A DNA stretch of 22,662 nt from a virus. Under the pieces are notes generated by a model that saw only the letters and a list, made by a program, of their open reading frames with translations, was not told the origin of the DNA and ran no database searches. Where the stretch lies: IMG/VR virus record IMGVR_UViG_3300005527_000320, positions 1 through 22,662 of that record; one strand, given 5' to 3'. Both the position numbers and the translations under genes were made by a program. This document shows, piece after piece, positions 15,654-20,139 of this stretch; the first letter of the stretch is position 1; every line of letters begins with the position of its first letter.

Positions 15654-16220
15654 ATATTCTGTTTACACATACACCCCAGCGCATTGCGTGTTTCAGTAAA
15701 GTTTGGGTGGCCGACCCTCATCTACGGGATGTATGTGTAAACAGACTTAACTAGTTGAACAGTCTCGGAAATGGAGTAGTCGCCTACAGCCAAGTGGGTC
15801 GGAACTCGAAAACTGTTCAACAAGTTAAGTTAAAAGATATGCCAATCCTCTTATCACTTTCCACAAACGGTACCGGTTTTTGAACTAACATATCGTTAAA
15901 CTTAATTTTTGCATAGGCTGAGATTATGCCTTGCTGTAGGAGCCTTTGACCATTACCGTTAGCCTTGCGAGCCACGTTCTGTCGTTATCCACAAGAGCCT
16001 TTTACGGTCATCTTGTATCTCCCAGTGGTGCCTTTTTTGGAGAGTGGCGTTTCTCTCGTCGCACGTTGCTACTCGTCCTTCTATCCTTCGTCTGCCTTGC
16101 GAGCAGTTCACAGTCGCTAAACCGTTACGCTATCTTTCCGAACAACTACATCAGCCTTGCGAGCATCCGTAGACCACATTCTCTTGCGAGTGTGGCATTA
16201 ACCACCTTTCACAACGTACC

Positions 16221-16334
16221 GGGACAGTCTTTCGCTTTTGTTTATCAAAGAAGGGATTGAACCTTCGCCGATTCCGTTCAATGGAATTGCTCTACCGCTG
16301 AGCTATTTGCGAACCTACTTCGATGTGCTGTCCC
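16221..16334 (-). ncRNA. tRNA-like domain embedded in nested helices of the large RNA
   Basis: Core 16246-16309: D-arm GCTC-AGCGGTA-GAGC, anticodon-like arm ATTCC-ATTGAAC-GGAAT (UGA if read normally), short variable loop, T-arm GAAGG-TTCAATC-CCTTC. The acceptor keeps only CAAA/TTTG and there is no CCA. Instead the ends continue into TTCGC/GCGAA (16309-16313 with 16231-16235) and a perfect 7-bp GGGACAG/CTGTCCC (16328-16334 with 16221-16227). So it is a helix-anchored tRNA-like module and cannot be a normal tRNA-Ser, which also would need a long variable arm. Confidence 0.65.
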
Positions 16335-16916
16335 AGTTGCTTCACGCCTTGTTAGACGCAAAATACAACACACCGACTGTCTTTTGCCTTGCGGGCTACT
16401 CAACGTCTTTTCAAGTATCCGGGGCCTAACCCTTCCACTCTCAAGATGCTACCATGCCTTTGCTTGCGGGCTCAGACTCTGTAGCTACCTGTTAACTTTC
16501 GGCATTCGTTAGTTTGGCTGAACAGTGTTTGGGCGCCAACCCTCTTATCGCTCACCGACTGGCTCTGCGACTATCCTTTCGGACACTATTCCTAACTTAC
16601 TGCCTACCGCCTTTCTACGGACGGGAGTTGCTTTCGGTACCCGAGTCAACTCTAGTTCAGGCTTGCTTAGATGGACCATTGCTGGCGCAAGTTTATAGGA
16701 AACCTTGCTTTGGGTGCATTACTGCACTTACCCTTACGTGGACGCTAAGCCGCCCATCTTACTGTGTTTACAACGATATATTGTTTATCTTATCGTCAGT
16801 CGATAGACATAGTGGTTAGCATTGCCATTTCAACTTATTGTCAGTAGCGTGTGGCCCTGTTGTTTCGCTAGGAACCACCCTAGTTACTTGACAGTGCTAC
16901 TACCCAATATACCTGT

Positions 16917-16971
16917 GTAAACACAGTGTTTACCAAATTATCAAAGAGCGTGTAAACAACTTCTTGCTTAC
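16917..16971 (-). promoter_or_regulatory. rRNA-type antitermination leader A (hairpin + boxA)
   Basis: At the predicted transcript start, an 8-bp hairpin (16952-16971; GTAAGCAA/TTGTTTAC with one G-U, loop GAAG) is followed by GCTCTTTGATAATTTGG (16933-16949). This closely matches bacterial rRNA boxA (E. coli TGCTCTTTAACAATTT). A third hairpin GTAAAC/GTTTAC (16917-16933) follows. Order hairpin-boxA is that of rrn leaders, where NusB/NusE bind boxA and protect untranslated RNA from Rho. Confidence 0.75.
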
Positions 16972-16977
16972 TTGTTT

Positions 16978-17006
16978 AATATAGTGCATGTTGCACCAAA
17001 GGTCAA
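16978..17006 (-). promoter_or_regulatory. rRNA-type sigma-70 promoter A with A-tract upstream element
   Basis: Minus strand: TTGACC 17001-17006, 17-bp spacer, TATATT 16978-16983. Upstream of the -35 (about 17011-17036) is a nearly pure A tract on the transcribed strand, as in UP elements. It should start transcription at the boxA leader and large RNA. Confidence 0.8.
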
Positions 17007-17035
17007 CCACTTTTTTATCTTTTTTTATTTTTTTT

Positions 17036-17110
17036 TGGAGCGGGTAACGGGATTCGAACCCGTGACCTGGTGCTTGGCAAGCAGCCGCTCTACCCCTGAG
17101 CTACACCCGC
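17036..17110 (-). tRNA. tRNA-Gly (GCC), CCA encoded
   Basis: Acceptor GCGGGTG paired with the 3' strand, discriminator T and CCA; D-arm GCTC/GAGC; anticodon loop TTGCCAA gives GCC; T-arm ACGGG-TTCGAAT-CCCGT. Last tRNA before promoter A, whose A-tract directly follows its 3' end. Confidence 0.93.
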
Positions 17111-17157
17111 ATTTTAAGTTTGTAGTGATTATTAAATTCACTATGTAGACAATTTAA

Positions 17158-17233
17158 TGGTGCCGGTAGAGAGATTCGAACTCCCCACCTGATGATTACT
17201 AATCAACTGCTCTACCAAATGAGCTATACCGGC
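17158..17233 (-). tRNA. tRNA-Thr (AGU), CCA encoded
   Basis: Acceptor GCCGGTA/TACCGGC, A73, CCA; D-arm GCTC/GAGC; loop TTAGTAA gives AGU with one T-T mismatch in the anticodon stem; T-arm GGGAG-TTCGAAT-CTCTC (one wobble). Its 5' end overlaps the last 10 nt of the SGNH-like gene. A34 is unusual for bacterial tRNA-Thr. Confidence 0.85.
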
Positions 17234-17937
17234 AAATTATTATAAAATGGAATAACCACATTTTCAGCAAATGCTTCGTGTTGTTTTCCTGAAGGATGAT
17301 CATCTCCCGGTGTAGGAAAGTCGTTGGGCATGTTATCTCTAGACCATTCGTAGCAACCCTTAACTGGTACAAATCTTGTCCAGTCTACCATTTCTTTTAA
17401 ATATTCTGTTTGCATAGTATTGACATTACTCTCATCAAATGTGCTTTGATTCATATTACTAAAAAAGTATTTTATATTATTTACTTTCAAGTAATTTTGC
17501 AATCTTAGAATATTTTCATAGGTTCTGATTAAATCAAATGTGTTGTTTGTATAAATCTTATAATGATTCGTTGAAAATCGACTAGGAAAACTTGCATTAA
17601 TCAATACCCATTTGCCTGCAGGATCATTTTTTGGCCACGCTAGGTGACTGGCTTCGGATATGTTTGGCTTTGATAATTGATTTAATACAAATGAGTTTTC
17701 TACATAAAATGATGCTCTGTTGGCAGCACTCCACATAACCCCAACTACTATATCTTTCGATTCTACATTGTTTTTGAATAAATCATTAACTTGATAAATT
17801 GCACGTCTAGCGATATGCTCATTTCCATTACTGCCCAATCCCATTGGGTAATGGGCATATTTCATTTTTTTTGCAAAATGAAAGGGCCAAGTATGATTGT
17901 CGTATGTAAATGAGCATCCGCTTGATACAAAGTGCAT
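17224..17937 (-). CDS. Second SGNH-like protein, running into tRNA-Thr
   Basis: 237 residues from MHFVSSGCSFTYDNHTWPFH. Block I GCSFT with candidate nucleophile S9 lies almost at the N-terminus; GLGSNGNEHIARR (about 33-45) may supply the Gly/Asn oxyanion residues; GDDHPSGKQHEAF near the C-terminus carries the Asp-x-His type block V. This resembles the SGNH-like protein at 9873-10598 but lacks its 60-residue N-terminal extension. The stop codon lies inside tRNA-Thr (10-bp overlap), so tRNA processing would cut the mRNA end. No Shine-Dalgarno; a GATAAATA late motif is 4 nt before the ATG at 17937. Flanked on both sides by tRNA genes. Motif-based call; hydrolase activity unproven. Confidence 0.62.
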   Translation of the reverse strand: MHFVSSGCSFTYDNHTWPFHFAKKMKYAHYPMGLGSNGNEHIARRAIYQVNDLFKNNVESKDIVVGVMWSAANRASFYVENSFVLNQLSKPNISEASHLAWPKNDPAGKWVLINASFPSRFSTNHYKIYTNNTFDLIRTYENILRLQNYLKVNNIKYFFSNMNQSTFDESNVNTMQTEYLKEMVDWTRFVPVKGCYEWSRDNMPNDFPTPGDDHPSGKQHEAFAENVVIPFYNNLPV

Positions 17938-17941
17938 ATTT

Positions 17942-17949
17942 TATTTATC
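17942..17949 (-). promoter_or_regulatory. Late promoter octamer GATAAATA at start codon
   Basis: Minus-strand GATAAATA 4 nt upstream of ATG 17937. It also contains the stop codon of a short acidic open frame (17945-18025). Confidence 0.5.
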
Positions 17950-18025
17950 CCTCATATAGATCTTCGTAATCAATATCGTCATCGTCTTCTAACCAATCGG
18001 TATCGGACGAAGTTTGATCAACAGT
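17945..18025 (-). pseudogene. Acidic 26-codon open frame without start codon
   Basis: Minus strand reads about 26 sense codons ending WLEDDDDIDYEDLYEG then TAA, with a stop in frame at 18026-18028 and no ATG, GTG or TTG. The acidic ending looks like the C-terminus of a protein whose body is gone, perhaps replaced by the tRNA array beginning at 18030. Chance is possible at this length. Confidence 0.3.
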
Positions 18026-18029
18026 TTAA

Positions 18030-18106
18030 TGGTCGGAGTGACAGGATTTGAACCCACGACATCTTGGTCCCAAACCAAGCGCTCTACCAAACTGAGCTAC
18101 ACTCCG
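18030..18106 (-). tRNA. tRNA-Pro (UGG), CCA encoded
   Basis: Acceptor CGGAGTG/CACTCCG, A73, CCA; D-arm GCTC/GAGC; anticodon stem CTTGG/CCAAG with loop TTTGGGA gives UGG; T-loop TTCAAAT. Confidence 0.95.
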
Positions 18107-18112
18107 ATATAC

Positions 18113-18188
18113 TGGCTGGGAAGGGTGGATTCGAACCACCAACCAACGGATTCAAAGTCCGGTACTCTACCAATTGAGCTACTTCCCA
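18113..18188 (-). tRNA. tRNA-Gln (UUG), CCA encoded
   Basis: Acceptor TGGGAAG/CTTCCCA with U1-A72 and G73, both typical of tRNA-Gln; CCA encoded; loop CTTTGAA gives UUG; T-arm GGTGG-TTCGAAT-CCACC. Confidence 0.95.
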
Positions 18189-18194
18189 ACATTT

Positions 18195-18276
18195 TGGTGC
18201 GGATAGAGGGACTCGAACCCCCACGCTTACGCACTAGTTCCTAAGACTAGCGTGGCTACCATTACACCATATCCGC
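18195..18276 (-). tRNA. tRNA-Leu (UAG), CCA encoded
   Basis: Class II tRNA: acceptor GCGGATA/TATCCGC, A73, CCA; anticodon stem CTAGT/ACTAG with loop CTTAGGA gives UAG; long variable arm TGCGTAAGCG; T-loop TTCGAGT. Confidence 0.95.
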
Positions 18277-18281
18277 ATTAA

Positions 18282-18357
18282 TGGTGCCCCCAGCAGGACT
18301 TGAACCCGCGACCCCCTGATTACAAATCAGGTGCTCTACCAGCTGAGCTATAAGGGC
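18282..18357 (-). tRNA. tRNA-Thr (UGU), CCA encoded
   Basis: Acceptor GCCCTTA/TGGGGGC (two wobbles), A73, CCA; anticodon stem CCTGA/TCAGG with loop TTTGTAA gives UGU; T-loop TTCAAGT. Confidence 0.94.
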
Positions 18358-18367
18358 AAAAACTTTT

Positions 18368-18441
18368 TGGAGCGGGTAACGAGATTCGAACTCGTGACAA
18401 GAGCTTGGAAGGCTCGCATGTTACCGCTACACCATACCCGC
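18368..18441 (-). tRNA. tRNA-Gly (UCC), CCA encoded
   Basis: Acceptor GCGGGTA/TACCCGC, discriminator T, CCA; stem GAGC/GCTC with loop CTTCCAA gives UCC; T-arm ACGAG-TTCGAAT-CTCGT. Confidence 0.95.
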
Positions 18442-18448
18442 ATTATAT

Positions 18449-18524
18449 TGGCGACCTGTACCGGGATCGAACCGGTGTTCTTCTGCGTGACAGGCAGACG
18501 TATTAACCACTTTACCAACAGGCC
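18449..18524 (-). tRNA. tRNA-Asp (GUC), CCA encoded
   Basis: Acceptor GGCCTGT/ACAGGTC (one G-U), G73 typical of Asp, CCA; anticodon stem TCTGC/GCAGA with loop CTGTCAC gives GUC; T-arm ACCGG-TTCGATC-CCGGT. Confidence 0.94.
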
Positions 18525-18714
18525 AAAAGCATCACACACGGCTTACAAGTTCCGTCCCACCACTATGTGAAAGGTGTGATGCAACACTGTATACTACGCC
18601 GTTCCAAACCAACATCTAGTGTTGATATGCTATTTAAAGCCACGCACTGCTATTTCAAACAGTTACTCACGTTGCTATGCTTACGCTACTAGGAGGTTCA
18701 CAGTGTGTTTATTA
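18525..18714 (-). ncRNA. Structured spacer between tRNA-Asp and tRNA-Ser
   Basis: 190 nt without a gene. Perfect 9-bp inverted repeat GCATCACAC/GTGTGATGC (18529-18537 with 18574-18582) encloses a small ACGG/CCGT hairpin; a second perfect repeat CAACACT/AGTGTTG (18582-18588 with 18618-18624) abuts it. Flanking tRNA processing would release it as a separate RNA. Confidence 0.45.
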
Positions 18715-18802
18715 TGGCGGAAGCGGTGAGATTCGAACTCACGGTACCTTGCGGTACGCTGGTTTTCAAGACCAGAGCCATCAACCACTCGGCCACACTT
18801 CC
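18715..18802 (-). tRNA. tRNA-Ser (UGA), CCA encoded
   Basis: Class II tRNA: acceptor GGAAGTG/CGCTTCC (one mismatch or wobble), G73, CCA; anticodon stem CTGGT/ACCAG with loop CTTGAAA gives UGA; long variable arm GTACCGCAAGGTAC; T-loop TTCGAAT. Confidence 0.95.
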
Positions 18803-18809
18803 GTATATT

Positions 18810-18885
18810 TGGCACAGGAGCAAGGACTTGAACCCTGGACATTCGGTTTTGGAGACCGACGCTCTACCAACTGAGCTACACCTGC
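18810..18885 (-). tRNA. tRNA-Trp (CCA), CCA end encoded
   Basis: Acceptor GCAGGTG with CTCCTGT (one mismatch), G73, CCA; anticodon stem TCGGT/ACCGA with loop CTCCAAA gives CCA; T-loop TTCAAGT. Confidence 0.92.
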
Positions 18886-18891
18886 ATATAT

Positions 18892-18966
18892 TGGTGCGGA
18901 ATGAGAGGGTCGAACTCCCGACAACCTCGGTGTAAACGAGGGGCTCTACCACTGAGCTAATTCCGC
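18892..18966 (-). tRNA. tRNA-Val (UAC), CCA encoded
   Basis: Acceptor GCGGAAT/ATTCCGC, A73, CCA; anticodon stem CCTCG/CGAGG with loop TTTACAC gives UAC; T-loop TTCGACC. Confidence 0.94.
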
Positions 18967-19189
18967 ATATCACTGTTTACCGCGTGACTAGAAAACTTGC
19001 CATCAAAGCGGGATTTGTTAATTGCTTGTTAATCTCTGGGCTTCCCCGTTAATCTTCAAGTTCTTAACTGGTCTCGGACTGCAACTTTGATACCGTGTTT
19101 ACTGATTGTGCAGTACTGTTCAAGTTAAACAACTTACACAATGTTCAACGCGGCTTTTCTAGCCCCTCGGAAAACAGTGACTATATTAA
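18967..19189 (-). ncRNA. Structured ~220-nt spacer RNA with candidate pseudoknot
   Basis: Between tRNA-Val and tRNA-Ala, no gene. A perfect 9-bp repeat TCACTGTTT/AAACAGTGA (18970-18978 with 19172-19180) closes the whole region. Inside, CCGCGT (18980-18985) pairs with ACGCGG (19148-19153) and CTAGAAAA (18988-18995) with TTTTCTAG (19155-19162) in crossing order, a pseudoknot or a switch. ATCAAAG/CTTTGAT (19002-19008 with 19085-19091) nests within. No known family recognised. Confidence 0.55.
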
Positions 19190-19265
19190 TGGTGGACCCT
19201 AGCGGGATCGAACCGCTGACCTCCTGAATGCAAATCAGGCGCTCTCCCAGCTGAGCTAAGAGCCC
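19190..19265 (-). tRNA. tRNA-Ala (UGC), CCA encoded
   Basis: Acceptor GGGCTCT/AGGGTCC (two wobbles), A73, CCA; anticodon stem CCTGA/TCAGG with loop TTTGCAT gives UGC; T-loop TTCGATC. The usual Ala G3-U70 position carries a G-T pair, consistent with Ala identity. Confidence 0.95.
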
Positions 19266-19271
19266 GTATAT

Positions 19272-19359
19272 TGGCGGAGCGTCTGGGAGTCGAACCCAGT
19301 CTACCCTTGCGGGTAGTGCAGATTAGCAATCTGTTGCCTTACCGTCCGGCCCACGCTCC
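19272..19359 (-). tRNA. tRNA-Ser (GCU), CCA encoded
   Basis: Class II tRNA: acceptor GGAGCGT/ACGCTCC, G73, CCA; loop TTGCTAA gives GCU; long variable arm CTACCCGCAAGGGTAG; T-loop TTCGACT. Confidence 0.95.
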
Positions 19360-19366
19360 GTATATT

Positions 19367-19442
19367 TGGCTCCTCGTGCTGGGCTCGAACCAGCGACACT
19401 TTGATTAACAGTCAAATACTCTACCAACTGAGCTAACGAGGA
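19367..19442 (-). tRNA. tRNA-Asn (GUU), CCA encoded
   Basis: Acceptor TCCTCGT/ACGAGGA, G73, CCA; anticodon stem TTTGA/TCAAA with loop CTGTTAA gives GUU; T-arm GCTGG-TTCGAGC-CCAGC. First complete tRNA of transcription unit B. Confidence 0.95.
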
Positions 19443-19776
19443 ACACTAACTCTACTTACAGCTACACAGAAACTTAGCATAACGACCTCCGGACGGCCCT
19501 CTGCGAGTATATCTGTGTATGTGTAAATAAACTCTACTTACAACTGCTAACGTGTAGGATTTGCACCTACAAGCGGACCGCCGTCCTATTTGCTACACCG
19601 CGTAGTTAAGCTGACTCGAACAGCACACCGCAACCCAACGGACCACGGACTCGAACCGTGTTTACTTCTATTCATTAGCATGTGTAAGTAGAGTCATTCT
19701 CTACTTACCCCACAATTATCGACTTTCGTCTATGTAGGTGTTGTTTGAAGTTTCTAAACGAAACAAAACAACTGAT
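19443..19776 (-). ncRNA. Structured leader RNA with three T-arm-like modules and decamer repeats
   Basis: 334 nt without a gene, between boxA leader B and tRNA-Asn. Three 7-nt T-loop-like hairpins: 19644-19660 (CACGG-TTCGAGT-CCGTG), 19610-19624 (GCTG-TTCGAGT-CAGC), 19554-19570 (GTAGG-TGCAAAT-CCTAC). None belongs to a complete tRNA: D and anticodon arms and CCA are missing. GTAAGTAGAG occurs at 19450-19459, 19532-19541 and 19699-19708, plus once inverted at 19684-19693, where it forms a perfect 10-bp hairpin. An 8-bp repeat TACACAGA/TCTGTGTA (19463-19470 with 19512-19519) also pairs. Either decayed tRNAs or a structured RNA using T-loops as tertiary contacts. Confidence 0.55.
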
Positions 19777-19809
19777 CTAAATTTTCAAAGAGCGTGTAAC
19801 TTGCGTTAC
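19777..19809 (-). promoter_or_regulatory. rRNA-type antitermination leader B (GNRA hairpin + boxA)
   Basis: Perfect 5-bp hairpin GTAAC-GCAA-GTTAC (19796-19809), a GNRA tetraloop, immediately followed by boxA-like GCTCTTTGAAAATTTAG (19777-19793). Nearly identical in layout and boxA sequence to leader A at 16933-16971. Confidence 0.75.
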
Positions 19810-19822
19810 TGTTTGTTTAGTT

Positions 19823-19851
19823 AACATAGCGTATATTTTTTACTGTGTCAA
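19823..19851 (-). promoter_or_regulatory. rRNA-type sigma-70 promoter B with A-tract
   Basis: Minus strand: TTGACA 19846-19851, 17-bp spacer, TATGTT 19823-19828; A-rich tract upstream (about 19855-19875). Proximal of two tandem promoters for the main tRNA array. Confidence 0.8.
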
Positions 19852-19913
19852 CTGTTTTTTTCTTTTTTATTTTCGGAGCATCTAAACTGTTGTTCTTTGC
19901 GTCCTATGTATGT

Positions 19914-19942
19914 GTTATATAGTGTGTGCCTGTACTTGTCAA
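19914..19942 (-). promoter_or_regulatory. Upstream tandem sigma-70 promoter of the tRNA array
   Basis: Minus strand: TTGACA 19937-19942, 17-bp spacer, TATAAC 19914-19919 (TATATA is an alternative with shorter spacing). About 90 bp upstream of promoter B, like P1/P2 of rRNA operons. It starts right after the terminator at 19965. Confidence 0.7.
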
Positions 19943-19964
19943 CCGTCTTTTTGAACTACTAATG

Positions 19965-19997
19965 AAAAAACCCTCCCAGTTTTGCTAGGAGGGTTTT
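19965..19997 (-). terminator. Intrinsic terminator of the short RNA unit
   Basis: Perfect 10-bp stem AAAACCCTCC/GGAGGGTTTT (19967-19976 with 19988-19997), 11-nt loop, followed on the minus strand by TTTTTT. Separates the short RNA/small-frame unit from the tRNA promoters. Confidence 0.92.
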
Positions 19998-20135
19998 GAA
20001 ACTTTGCGAACTCGGTTTGTTCTTAGTCTCGTACCCCTCCAGAGCATAGGTCAACGCCTGGATTACTTGATCCGGCTGTCCATAACTGCACTGTTGTGGT
20101 CGAGAGTTTCATTGAACTTCTTTGTCCTTTGTTGT
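19998..20135 (-). ncRNA. Candidate small structured RNA with multi-helix fold
   Basis: Bounded upstream by GATAAATA (20140-20147) and downstream by a strong terminator. Minus-strand pairings: GUUC/GAAC (20114-20117 with 20019-20022); UCUCG/CGAGA (20101-20105 with 20027-20031); a hairpin CCACAAC-AGUGCA-GUUAUGG with one mismatch; a hairpin GCC-GGAU-CAAGUA-AUCC-A-GGC; and a weak ACCU/AGGGGU stem. Together these make a closed multi-branch, cloverleaf-like shape, but with no T-loop or CCA, so not a tRNA. The same stretch holds a 29-codon frame (see next entry). RNA and peptide readings are alternatives or may coexist. Confidence 0.5.
20023..20112 (-). CDS. Possible 29-aa small protein inside the structured RNA unit
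   Basis: ATG 20112 to TAA 20023 encodes MKLSTTTVQLWTAGSSNPGV and then a short Cys/Gly-containing end, DLCSGGVRD. An AAAGGA lies about 13 nt upstream, a little far. It has its own late-type motif and terminator. The peptide has no membrane segment or known motif. The stretch is also strongly structured as RNA, which makes the coding call uncertain. Confidence 0.35.
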   Translation of the reverse strand: MKLSTTTVQLWTAGSSNPGVDLCSGGVRD

Positions 20136-20139
20136 ATTA

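Larger units (their letters stand above)
15654..16971 (-). ncRNA. Large ornate structured RNA, ~1.3 kb (GOLLD/ROOL-like candidate)
   Basis: No plausible protein gene; the strand transcribed from the promoter at 16978-17006 is full of paired elements. Seen: a perfect 15-bp inverted repeat 15659-15673/15730-15744 extended by 3 bp past a bulge; an 18-bp helix with one A-A mismatch, 15745-15763/15812-15830; GATATG/CATATC 15836-15841/15889-15894 with an outer AAGTT/AACTT; hairpins at 15911-15929, 16791-16805, 16868-16883; at least six loops with the core CGCAA or GCAA (15960-15974, 16092-16106, 16154-16164, 16174-16195, 16386-16396, 16462-16471); GAAA loop at 16573-16584; GUAA loop at 16712-16733. 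A tRNA-like domain is embedded at 16246-16309. RNase P cutting at tRNA-Met would set the 3' end at 15654. GOLLD and ROOL are known giant RNAs of phages found beside tRNA genes, and some GOLLD contain a tRNA; identity here is untested. Confidence 0.7.

Noticed and set aside
16244-16309. A functional tRNA-Ser(UGA)
   Set aside because: Short variable loop, broken acceptor stem, no CCA; the ends pair into a larger helix. Recorded as a tRNA-like domain instead.
17011-17036. Terminator T-run after tRNA-Thr/tRNA-Gly on the plus strand
   Set aside because: The T-run is on the non-transcribed strand relative to the tRNAs; on the transcribed minus strand it is an A-tract beside a -35 box, fitting an UP element.
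15382-18935. Several plus-strand open frames of 60-105 codons over the tRNA/ncRNA region, with phrases like RTRTCDLLV or VDSNHQPTDSKSG
   Set aside because: These phrases are well-known false translations of the reverse strand of tRNA genes; the frames have no ribosome sites and cover tRNAs and RNA helices.
19554-19660. Three further tRNA genes
   Set aside because: T-arm-like hairpins are present but I could not build D, anticodon and acceptor arms around any of them.
19450-19708. CRISPR array, because of the repeated decamer
   Set aside because: Repeats are only 10 nt, irregularly spaced (82 and 167 nt) and one copy is inverted; they form hairpins.
19998-20135. tRNA or tmRNA
   Set aside because: Cloverleaf-like pairing but no T-loop, no 3' CCA and no tmRNA acceptor/T-arm signature.
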